Below are positions 1 to 7,239 of a stretch of DNA of 7,239 nucleotides, piece after piece. Position 1 is the stretch's first letter. Each line of letters begins with the position of its first letter. A program made the translations under genes and the position numbers. Where the stretch lies: NCBI GenBank assembly GCA_036756425.1, contig DAIOLC010000064.1, positions 1 through 7,239 of the forward strand. Reading direction: 5' to 3'. Under the pieces are notes generated by a model, which had not been told where the DNA came from, did no database searches, and was given only the letters and a program-made list of their open reading frames with translations. This DNA is from UBA6115 sp012514225 (GTDB lineage: Bacteria; Bacillota; Clostridia; Christensenellales; Aristaeellaceae).

Positions 1-421
1 TATCGCTGCAAATCAAAACTTCCATAATCTACCTACGGATACATATCCCACAGCATCTATTATACCGACAATGTATGAATACTTCTACCGATAAAAACGA
101 CTGGAACGCCCCGATTCCCACATCACCCTCAAGCGGCAAAACCTGCAGAGAAAGAATGTGCTAATCTCGGTGATGATGAATTCAAGACAGTGATGACCTT
201 GCCGTCATCAAAGATGTCGTCACCGCCTTCAGACAGAAGGATATCGACCATATACAAATTACGCGCGATTCCCACTACCAATCACCACACAAATCACCGC
301 CATGGGTCCATCGGTTCATAAATTCAGATTGATGAAGAATGAAAGGCAGCTACAGTATGCGATTATGATAACGAACGACGAGAAGCGGTATGCATGAATC
401 AAAGTGCTATCACCGCCGGCA
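1..421. other. gene-free, lower-GC stretch downstream of recN
   Basis: I see no supportable gene here. A hand count gives about 45% GC, against 60% or more in sampled lines of the neighbouring genes. All plus-strand frames are open only in patches. One frame runs from the window start to a TAA at 92-94, a second from 3 to a TAA at 162-164, a third from 79 to a TAA at 318-320, and the second is open again from 180 to a TGA at 330-332. That last piece reads DDLAVIKDVVTAFRQKD from position 192, which looks protein-like but has no start codon, no ribosome binding site and no family I recognise. The pattern would fit a decayed gene on the plus strand, or plain intergenic DNA. There is no clear intrinsic terminator for the recN operon: the short GC palindrome at 415-420 lacks a following T run on the minus strand. 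Confidence 0.5.
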
Positions 422-2164
422 TCACCGGGTCGGCTCGCTGAACGTCTCCCGGGAAACGACGGGATGGTTCTGCCGGTACTGTTCCGCGTCCCGTAAGAGG
501 ACATCCGCATGTAGTAGGCTGCTCTGCTCCTGTGTGGAGGGGTCCCCCAGCATGATTGCGATTTCTCGCTGGCGTTCTTCCGTTTCCATCAGCCTGACGC
601 CGGCGGTCGTCCGGCCGTCCTGCTCCGACTTGCTGACATGGTAGTGCCGGTTTGCCATCGCTGCCAGCTGGTGCAGGTGGGTGACGCAGACAACCTGCCG
701 GTACCTCGCGATTTCCCATAATTTTCGGGCGATGACGGTCGCAGTCTTCCCGGAAACCCCTGTGTCAATCTCGTCAAAAACCATGGTCGGTATTTCGTTT
801 TTCTGTGCGGACAGGGATTTGATCGCGAGCATCAGGCGCGACAGCTCTCCGCCGGACGCGATTCTGGCGAGCGGCTTGTAGTCCTCCCCGACGTTGGGCG
901 CGATCAGCATGGCCGCCTGGTCAATCCCGTCCGCCCGCACATGGCTTTCGTCGGATGTCAGGAGAACCCGGAAGCGCGTGCCGGCCATGTTCAACTCGGC
1001 CAGCAGGCTTTCCAGCCGCCGTTCAAATGTCTCCGCAAGCCCGCGCCTCTCGCTGCTGAGACGGCGCGCCTCACCCAGATACGCTTGTAAGGCGCGTTCC
1101 GTGTCCGACTCCAGGGCCTCCAGCTGTTCATCCAGGGACTCCAGCTGCGCGATTTCCGCTTGGGTGTCTGACAGCGTTTGCAGCATTTCCCCCACCGTTG
1201 CGCCGTACTTCCGGCTCATTTTCCTGAGGAGGTCCAAGCGGGTTTCGACAGCCTCCAGGCGCGGCGCGTCCGGGTTTACATCACGCATCAACACGTTCAG
1301 GTCATGCCCCAGCTCTTCCAGCTCGTACCGCAGGGCGGTCGCCCTGTCCGAAACCCCTGCGAACCGGGTGTCCAGACCTTTGATCGTGTCCAGATGCTTT
1401 TCGGCGTCAATCAAATTGGCGAGGGCATCCGGCTCCCCCCGTGGGGAATCGGAGAGGCAGCCGCTGGCTCCCTGCAGCGCGGCGCGGATGCGCTCCGCGT
1501 TTTTCAGCAGGTTTTTTTCCTGTTGAAGCGCTTCCTCTTCCCCGGGAACCAGCTTGGCGCCCTGCAATTCCCCGAGGCGAAGCGCCAGGATTTCCATGCG
1601 CTCCGCCACGGCGTCCTTGCGCCCAAGCGCGGATTCGAACGCCTCTTTGGCTTTGGAGTATTCAGCGTACAGGACGCCGACCTTGCCCACCAACGCCAGA
1701 TGACCATCCCCGCCAAAGGAGTCCAGGAAGGAAAGGTGCCTGTTCTCCTGGAGCAGGGACTGGTGTTCATGCTGGCCGTGAAGGTCGATCAATTGGGCTG
1801 TCAGCGTTCTGTACGCGGAAAGTGAGACGGCAACACCGCCTATGCGGCAGACGCTGCGCCCTGCGGCGTTCAGCTCCCTGGACAACGTCAGGAAGCCGTC
1901 TTCCGTTTCAAGGCTTTGCTCAAGCAAAGCTTCCTGTAGCCGGGGCAGGTCATTGACCTGAAAAACACCCTCCACATAGGCTTTGTCACTGCCGGCACGT
2001 AAAAATTCCCGATCGGTTCTCGCGCCGCAGAGAAAATTCATGGCATCCACTACCAGGGACTTCCCCGCGCCGGTCTCACCGGTCAGGACGTGCAGGCCTT
2101 CGCCGAACGTCAAAAGTGCCTCTTCAAACAGCGCGACGCCGCGAATCAGCAGGCTTTCAATCAT
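422..2164 (-). CDS. recN: DNA repair protein RecN
   Basis: RecN is an SMC-like cytosolic ATPase that acts early in recombinational repair of DNA double-strand breaks, gathering broken ends and working with RecA. The 580-residue protein shows the full set of ABC/SMC head motifs: Walker A GETGAGKS at 29-36, the RecN-typical LIDLHGQHEHQSLL at 125-138, a long Glu/Leu/Arg-rich stretch at about 160-390 expected to form the coiled coil, the signature ASGGELSR at 436-443, Walker B MVFDEIDTG at 461-469 and the H-loop VTHLHQLAAMA at 494-504. Its length is slightly above the usual 550-575. The ATG start is firm because the first residues (MIESLLIRG) align with the normal family N-terminus. It begins 8 bases after the argR stop and has no good Shine-Dalgarno, so it is probably translated by coupling to argR. 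One oddity is His498, where I would expect Pro in the THLPQ-type H-loop. The last 15 residues look like a non-conserved tail. Confidence 0.97.
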   Translation of the reverse strand: MIESLLIRGVALFEEALLTFGEGLHVLTGETGAGKSLVVDAMNFLCGARTDREFLRAGSDKAYVEGVFQVNDLPRLQEALLEQSLETEDGFLTLSRELNAAGRSVCRIGGVAVSLSAYRTLTAQLIDLHGQHEHQSLLQENRHLSFLDSFGGDGHLALVGKVGVLYAEYSKAKEAFESALGRKDAVAERMEILALRLGELQGAKLVPGEEEALQQEKNLLKNAERIRAALQGASGCLSDSPRGEPDALANLIDAEKHLDTIKGLDTRFAGVSDRATALRYELEELGHDLNVLMRDVNPDAPRLEAVETRLDLLRKMSRKYGATVGEMLQTLSDTQAEIAQLESLDEQLEALESDTERALQAYLGEARRLSSERRGLAETFERRLESLLAELNMAGTRFRVLLTSDESHVRADGIDQAAMLIAPNVGEDYKPLARIASGGELSRLMLAIKSLSAQKNEIPTMVFDEIDTGVSGKTATVIARKLWEIARYRQVVCVTHLHQLAAMANRHYHVSKSEQDGRTTAGVRLMETEERQREIAIMLGDPSTQEQSSLLHADVLLRDAEQYRQNHPVVSRETFSEPTR

Positions 2165-2172
2165 ACCGGCAA

Positions 2173-2622
2173 TTATTTAAGGATTTCGTAAAACTTTTTG
2201 ACCACTTCGCCCGCGTCCTGTGCGTCGTGAACGATGACGAAAATGGTGTTGTCCCCGGACAGGGTGCCCAGGATTTCCGGCCAGCGCATGCTGTCAATCG
2301 CCTCGCCCGCGACGTTGGCGCTGCCGGCCAGCGTCTTGATGACGATGATATTTCCGGCTGCCTGGATGGATATCACCGAATCGACAAACATCCGGACAAA
2401 GCGGTCCGAAACGGAATGCTCCGCCTGGTCCGCGGTCGCGTACTTGTATTCGCCCATGCCCGAGAGCACCTGGAGCAGCCGCATCTCCTTGATGTCCCGG
2501 GAGACGGTAGCCTGCGTGACGTTAAACCCCAGCAGCATCAGCCGCTCGGCGAGGTCCTTCTGGGTCCGGATGTCATGCTTGTCAATCAGGTTGAGGATGG
2601 CCGCTTGACGGGTGCTTTTCAT
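2173..2622 (-). CDS. argR: arginine repressor ArgR (AhrC-type)
   Basis: ArgR is a DNA-binding hexamer that uses L-arginine as corepressor to shut down arginine biosynthesis genes and, in Bacillota, often to activate arginine catabolism. The 149-residue product has the normal family length. The N-terminal winged helix-turn-helix spans about 1-70, with recognition helix NVTQATVSRDIKEMRL at 34-49. The C-terminal oligomerisation and arginine-binding domain is seen in SMRWPEILGTLSGDNTIFVI at 111-130. In that motif the usual GDDT reads GDNT, so the second Asp is Asn125. The start at 2622 is chosen because it matches the family N-terminus and has a strong Shine-Dalgarno; the frame is open upstream to 2688, but that part lies inside nadK and is not ArgR-like. 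The ATG overlaps the nadK TGA as ATGA, and recN follows after 8 bases. I found no convincing ARG box in the window. Confidence 0.96.
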   Translation of the reverse strand: MKSTRQAAILNLIDKHDIRTQKDLAERLMLLGFNVTQATVSRDIKEMRLLQVLSGMGEYKYATADQAEHSVSDRFVRMFVDSVISIQAAGNIIVIKTLAGSANVAGEAIDSMRWPEILGTLSGDNTIFVIVHDAQDAGEVVKKFYEILK

Positions 2623-3491
2623 TTGTTTCCTCCATATACGTGATTGCCCCATTCCAGCTGCTTCTGGCGCAGTCTCGAAATGAAGCACTGCTCCTTCAGC
2701 CGGATCAGGCGTGCTTTCTCTTGCGCGATGGTCACCTTGACCTCGGTTTCCCCTTCCAGGTCCAGCACGACCTGCCCGTCCATGCTGACCTGGTGCGGGC
2801 GGCCGCGATGCGCGCGGACCCTTAGGAGAACCTCTGATTCCGCCGGCAGGACGATGGGACGCTGGTGCATGATGTGGGAGCAGATGGGAACGACAATCAG
2901 GCAGGGCAATTCAGGGTGTACGACCGGCCCGCCCGCGGAAAGGCAATACCCGGTCGAGCCGGAGGGCGTCGAGACGAGCGCGCCGTCCCCATGGACGGTA
3001 TACGCCAGCGCGCCGTCCGCAATGACGTCGATGACCAGGCTGTTGGGGTTTTGCCCGCGCGTCAGGGAGACTTCGTTCATGGACAGCGCCGTCCGGCCGT
3101 CCTTCACCGTGCCGCGAAGCAGCATCCGCTCTTCCACCCCGTAATCGCCGGAAATAAGCCGGCCGGGGATATCGACAACGCCATCCGGGGTCATCTCCAG
3201 CAGGAACCCGGTATGTCCCAGATTCACCCCCAGAACCGGCACGCCGTGTGAGGCGGAAGCGTGGATGGCGCGAAGCAGGGTTCCGTCCCCGCCGAACGAT
3301 ACGACGGCGTCATAAGTGCCGTCGATGGCCGTAAAGCAGCTTCGCTCCCCGACGCGCAGTTCGTCATACAGCCATTCGTCCAGATGGACGGAGCACTTGC
3401 GTGCAATCAGCGCGTCAGCCAACGCGCCTGCAGAGGAAACCGTTTCCGGCTTGCCCGGGTTCGCAAACAGAAAAAACCGCTTGGCGCTCAT
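2619..3491 (-). CDS. nadK: NAD kinase
   Basis: NadK phosphorylates NAD+ at the 2' hydroxyl of its adenosine ribose, using ATP (or polyphosphate in some members), and is the route to NADP in the cytosol. The 290-residue protein has the family length and its hallmark motifs: GGDGT at 67-71 inside DAVVSFGGDGTLLRA, the NE pair at 139-140 (SMNEVSL), and the Gly-rich GDGALVSTPSGSTGYCLSAG at 168-187, which forms the NAD-binding and dimer region. HQRPIVLP at 209-216 fits the conserved segment just before the C-terminal strands. A strong Shine-Dalgarno precedes the ATG. It is the first gene after the only substantial gap in the block, so it may head its own transcript with argR and recN. Its TGA overlaps the argR ATG by the ATGA arrangement. 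This nadK-argR-recN order is widely conserved in Bacillota. I see nothing unusual in the protein. Confidence 0.97.
   Translation of the reverse strand: MSAKRFFLFANPGKPETVSSAGALADALIARKCSVHLDEWLYDELRVGERSCFTAIDGTYDAVVSFGGDGTLLRAIHASASHGVPVLGVNLGHTGFLLEMTPDGVVDIPGRLISGDYGVEERMLLRGTVKDGRTALSMNEVSLTRGQNPNSLVIDVIADGALAYTVHGDGALVSTPSGSTGYCLSAGGPVVHPELPCLIVVPICSHIMHQRPIVLPAESEVLLRVRAHRGRPHQVSMDGQVVLDLEGETEVKVTIAQEKARLIRLKEQCFISRLRQKQLEWGNHVYGGNK
2629..2634 (-). promoter_or_regulatory. ribosome binding site of argR
   Basis: The minus strand reads TGGAGG followed by six bases and then the ATG at 2622. It lies inside the 3' end of nadK and decides the argR start in favour of 2622 over the in-frame ATG at 2688. 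Confidence 0.85.
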
Positions 3492-3495
3492 TCAA

Positions 3496-3502
3496 CTCCT
3501 CC
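3496..3502 (-). promoter_or_regulatory. ribosome binding site of nadK
   Basis: The minus strand reads GGAGGAG, then TTGA, then the ATG at 3491. This is a near-ideal Shine-Dalgarno and fixes the nadK start. Confidence 0.85.
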
Positions 3503-3570
3503 GATTGCGAATCATTTTACCCGAACGCGTATGTTCATGCAAGCCTGACAGAACGAACTGCCGCCGCACG

Positions 3571-3598
3571 ACGATATATCCCGAGTATATCCTAACAA
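3571..3598 (-). promoter_or_regulatory. possible promoter for nadK-argR-recN
   Basis: Within the 146-base gap the minus strand carries TTGTTA (3593-3598) and, 16 bases on, TATCGT (3571-3576); each matches 4 of 6 bases of the vegetative sigma consensus. A better -10 match, TATACT at 3584-3589 (5 of 6), sits in between but lacks a good -35 at normal spacing. The local AT richness and the lack of coding sequence support some promoter here, but the exact elements are uncertain. Confidence 0.3.
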
Positions 3599-3637
3599 AA
3601 ACCCGGAATATAAAATGTATTCGATGCAGGCTGGCGC

Positions 3638-5251
3638 TCAATTCTCCCTGCGGACGTTATTACCCTTCCAGTATTCCGCGGGCTTCGCGCGGAAGGTGTC
3701 GTTGCTGATGAGCTTCGGATAATCCGCAAGGGAGCCGTTGACGTACTTCTCCAGGTAGGTCTCGATGACCTTGCCCTCCTGGGCGGCGGATTTCAGCTTT
3801 TCCTCATCGGTATACGTCACGACAAGCCCGGTCTTGTCAACGATAAATTTCTTTTCCTCTGGCGGCGGAATGGTTTGAACGATTTCGGACCGGAGGCGAT
3901 AGGACACCCCTTCGCCCAGGCTGATTCCATATACCCTGATTTCCGCGACCAGGCGCTTGGAGCTGTTCTTCGCGGGCTTGACGTGGGCGGTCAGGTAGAT
4001 GTTTCCCGGCGTGGTGTTCTTGAACCGGAAATCGATTTCACGGCCGCCATGCAGGTATACGGTGGCGTCCTGGCCCATTTCCGTATAGTCGACCTTGTCG
4101 GAATGGGGGGTTCGCATCGTGCTGGAAAGGCCGCCGGTCAGAATAGCCTGATACAGGGTTGTGCTGGCCTGGCACACGCCCCCCCCGACGCCGGTGACCA
4201 GGTCGCCGTACACATACTCCAGCGCCTCGGCAAAGCCGGCTTTGAGCGTACGGGGTCCGACCACGTCGTTGAAGCTGAAGGACTGGCCGGGTTTTAAGAT
4301 GGTTCCGTTAATCCGCGCAAACGACAGCCGGATATTATGGTTCCGATTCTCCGTGGAGCTCGTGGCAATCGGCGTGGAGATGGAGGAGCGGAGCGCGACT
4401 GTATCCTGTAGTTGGGCGCGGGTAACCTCAGGCTGGAGAAGCTCCGGTGAAAGGTCCAGGATCCCGCTCTCTCCCCTTGCGGCCATCCCCAGGATTTTTT
4501 CAAGCTCCGCTCCAACGTTCAGCCTTGCGCCTGGCTGCTCTTCCTGAAACAGGAAGGGCTCCGCCTCGTCCGGGCGGAACGCAAGGATGGCCGCGTTGAC
4601 CGGCTGCGTGTTGACGTAAGGCGCTATCTGCTCAAGGATTGCCTGCAACTGTCCGCTGTCCGGCTGGCTTTCGGCCGTCGTCGCCCGATAGGGCTCCAAC
4701 AGCAGCGCGTCGATGGCGGCTTTCCGGTCATGAACGCTGCCGGAATTGGTCACCAGCCAGGCTTCGTTGAGCAGCTGGAACAACTCTTCCATGGATTGCG
4801 TCAGACCCAGCGAGGCGTAGTTGAGGTTGGCGAAGACGTGCCCCCTGTAACGGATGGACAGGTTCCAGCTGTCTGCTTTCTCCTGCGCGGCCGCCTCCAG
4901 CTTCTTCCAGGCTTCCTCCGGCATCAGGCCGGATATGGGGATTCCGTTGATAAAGATATTGGGCCCGTATACCTGCTCATACTGGGCGATGCTCTGGGCG
5001 ACCTGCCGGTCCCTTAAGGCGCGGATACCGATGAACCCGCCAACAGCCAGCAACGCGGCAATCGCAATAAACAATAGAATGCCGCGGGCTTTTGGTCTTC
5101 TTCTTTCAGGTTGCCGGATGGCGGTGTGGGTAGCAGCGCCTCTAAACGGCGGCATCGGGTGCGCCTGCCTTTGCTGCGGGTTGGCCGGCGGCACTTTCCA
5201 CCCATTCATTCCGACGGGGGGGCGGTTCTTTCTCTCAGGAGGCTGGTTCAT
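3638..5251 (-). CDS. VanW-family membrane-anchored protein
   Basis: The 537-residue protein has a cytoplasmic N-terminal tail (1-56) that is rich in Pro, Gln and Arg, one transmembrane segment at about 57-79 (starting GILLFIAIAALLAVGGF), and a large outer part. The middle region (about 145-290) resembles the putative peptidoglycan-binding domain often found before VanW. The VanW domain itself lies at about 296-430: ENRNHNIRL, LKPGQSFSFNDVVGPRT at 319-335, and the hallmark GGGVCQASTTLYQAIL at 356-371. The last 70 residues (TYLEKYVNG, LISNDTF) fit the usual tail of the family. The name comes from vanB-type vancomycin-resistance clusters, but the molecular function is unknown and most such proteins in Clostridia have no link to resistance; no van genes are present here. 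An envelope role is inferred from topology. The start has a good Shine-Dalgarno (GGAGG, 5256-5260) four bases upstream. The gene begins 17 bases inside the PHP gene, which suggests translational coupling. Confidence 0.9.
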   Translation of the reverse strand: MNQPPERKNRPPVGMNGWKVPPANPQQRQAHPMPPFRGAATHTAIRQPERRRPKARGILLFIAIAALLAVGGFIGIRALRDRQVAQSIAQYEQVYGPNIFINGIPISGLMPEEAWKKLEAAAQEKADSWNLSIRYRGHVFANLNYASLGLTQSMEELFQLLNEAWLVTNSGSVHDRKAAIDALLLEPYRATTAESQPDSGQLQAILEQIAPYVNTQPVNAAILAFRPDEAEPFLFQEEQPGARLNVGAELEKILGMAARGESGILDLSPELLQPEVTRAQLQDTVALRSSISTPIATSSTENRNHNIRLSFARINGTILKPGQSFSFNDVVGPRTLKAGFAEALEYVYGDLVTGVGGGVCQASTTLYQAILTGGLSSTMRTPHSDKVDYTEMGQDATVYLHGGREIDFRFKNTTPGNIYLTAHVKPAKNSSKRLVAEIRVYGISLGEGVSYRLRSEIVQTIPPPEEKKFIVDKTGLVVTYTDEEKLKSAAQEGKVIETYLEKYVNGSLADYPKLISNDTFRAKPAEYWKGNNVRREN

Positions 5252-6142
5252 GGACCCTCCCCGCCGTTACCCCTGCCCGCAGCAGCTCGCGCGCGTCCCG
5301 GTCCGCCGCCGCCCAATGCTGCAACACACACCCCAGGTCACCATGGCCGTCGCCCTGGGTATGGAAATCGCTCCCGCCGGTCACAAGCAGGTTCATACTG
5401 CGCGCGACAGCCTCCCACCGCAGGCATTCGGCTCTTCTGTGCTGCGAATGGAAGGCCTCGATACCCAGCAAGCCGGCTTCCTTCAACTGCGACAATCGCT
5501 CGGGTGATTTAAGGGCCGGGGACTTGATGATGCCCGGGTGCGCCAGGACAGGGACGGCGCCCTCCCGCCTGAGCATGCGCACGACGTCCAGGGTGTCGGC
5601 TTTCTCGCGGGGGATGTAGCCCGGCTTGCCGACCGCCAGGTAGCGGTCAAAGGCTTCGCGGACAGAAGCGACGTACCCTTTTTTAACCAGCGCCCTGGCG
5701 ACCAGGGGCCGGTTGCAGTCCGTTCCTTTGGGAATTTGCAGCTCCTCCATGGTTATGGGCATGCCAAGCTGTGAAAACCGCTCGATAAAACGGCCCGCCC
5801 TGCGCTTCCGGTCCAGGCTGACGGAGCGCAGCAAAGCCGACAGCTCCCGCATTCCATCGTTGACAAAATAGCCCAGGATATGCACCTCGTCTTCGCCGGC
5901 TGTACTGACCTCAATGCCCGGGATGAAGCCCATCCCGAGGGAATCCGCGCGCCGGCTTGCTTCCGTTATCCCATTGATGCTTTCATGGTCGGTCAACGCC
6001 AGCAGATTGATGCCGGAAGCGTGCGCCCGTTCTATAAGTGCGGCGGGAGTCAGGCTGCCGTCCGACGCGGTGGAGTGCGAGTGAAAATCGGGGCGCAGCG
6101 AGCCTGACAGCGCCGCGCGATTGATTCTCTCCACTTGTTCCA

Positions 6143-6146
<4 letters not shown>
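5235..6146 (-). CDS. PHP-domain phosphoesterase, RNase AM/TrpH (YciV) type
   Basis: The 303-residue protein is a PHP-superfamily metal-dependent phosphoesterase. Ordered motifs match the family: DFHSHSTASDGSLTP at 20-34 (His22, His24, Asp29), LTDHESING at 51-59 (Asp53, His54), GIEVST at 77-82 (Glu79), NRPLVARALVKKGYV at 145-159, PVLAHPG at 199-205 (His203), EAFHSQH at 230-236 and GGSDFH at 257-262 (Asp260, His262). These residues would bind the three-metal centre. Close relatives hydrolyse 3',5'-nucleoside bisphosphates or act as 5'-3' exonucleases on short RNA ends; which activity this copy has cannot be told from sequence. Length is near the usual 280-300. The start is one of two tandem ATG codons at 6146 and 6143, with the ftsH TGA nested between them. 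No clear Shine-Dalgarno precedes it, so reinitiation after ftsH is likely. All metal ligands appear intact. Confidence 0.92.
5255..5262 (-). promoter_or_regulatory. ribosome binding site of the VanW-family gene
   Basis: The minus strand reads GGGGAGGG, three bases (TCC) before the ATG at 5251; the core GGAGG is four bases from the ATG. It lies within the 3' end of the PHP gene and supports initiation at 5251. Confidence 0.75.

Positions 6147-7239
<1,093 letters not shown>

Noticed and set aside
302..397. 31-codon plus-strand open frame starting with ATG at 302
   Set aside because: It has no ribosome binding site, no recognisable motif, and ends in the same patchy region where all frames open and close; I cannot support it as a gene.
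220..417. Octamer TCACCGCC repeated at 220-227, 294-301 and 410-417
   Set aside because: Spacing is irregular (74 and 116 bases) and flanks differ, so this is neither a CRISPR array nor a regular iteron set.
894..1825. Long plus-strand open frames of 210 and 215 codons opposite recN, and similar ones opposite the other genes
   Set aside because: They lie antisense to clearly recognised proteins, have Arg/Ser/Pro-rich or otherwise featureless translations and no family motifs. They are expected by-products of GC-rich coding DNA.
2623..2688. Upstream in-frame extension of argR to an ATG at 2688
   Set aside because: The extra 22 residues are encoded within nadK, do not resemble the ArgR N-terminus, and the ATG at 2622 has a strong Shine-Dalgarno at the right distance.
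3523..3536. GAAC-N6-GTTC inverted repeat upstream of nadK, considered as a LexA (SOS) box or an ARG box
   Set aside because: The Bacillus-type LexA box needs GAAC-N4-GTTC, and an ARG box needs TGAAT-N4-ATTCA. Here the spacing is two bases too long and the arms are only four bases, so chance is likely.
3605..3621. Imperfect AT-rich palindrome followed on the minus strand by CCGGG-like bases and a run of five T, as a terminator of the VanW-like gene
   Set aside because: The stem is short, nearly all A-T and contains a mismatch, and the T run is short and separated from the stem. It is too weak to call.

Overview
The window is a tightly packed block of six genes, all on the minus strand, followed by about 420 bases with no recognisable gene. 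In the direction of transcription (high to low coordinates) the order is: the 3' part of ftsH (cut by the window edge), a PHP-domain phosphoesterase of the RNase AM/TrpH type, a membrane-anchored VanW-family protein, nadK (NAD kinase), argR (arginine repressor) and recN (DNA-repair SMC-like ATPase).

The likely source is a Gram-positive bacterium of the phylum Bacillota, probably class Clostridia, with GC of about 60% or more in sampled coding lines. The argument is the contiguous nadK-argR-recN run, a classic Bacillota arrangement, together with a VanW-family protein carrying an extracytoplasmic domain and strong GGAGG ribosome binding sites. No species can be named. In many sporulating Bacillota recN is followed by spoIVB and spo0A, and nadK is preceded by tlyA, dxs and exonuclease VII genes. 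Here neither flank matches: ftsH, PHP and vanW-like genes lie upstream, and the bases after recN hold no readable gene.

Layout: 6143-7239 ftsH (partial); 5235-6146 PHP gene, starting on an ATGATG that contains the ftsH stop; 3638-5251 VanW-like gene, overlapping the PHP gene by 17 bases; 3492-3637 the only real gap, 146 bases, relatively AT-rich and with a possible promoter; 2619-3491 nadK; 2173-2622 argR, joined to nadK by an ATGA overlap; 422-2164 recN, 8 bases after argR; 1-421 a lower-GC stretch (about 45% by hand count) without a supported gene.

The spacing suggests two translationally coupled groups, ftsH-PHP-vanW-like and nadK-argR-recN, which may be one read-through operon or may be split by a promoter in the 146-base gap. 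The products act in different processes: membrane protein quality control, nucleotide or RNA-end hydrolysis, the cell envelope, NADP supply, arginine regulation and double-strand-break repair. This looks like a housekeeping region. I see no mobile element, CRISPR array, RNA gene or clear new system. The points most worth a second look are the possibly decayed sequence after recN, the repeat-flanked gap before nadK, and an Asn in place of the second Asp of the ArgR arginine-binding motif.
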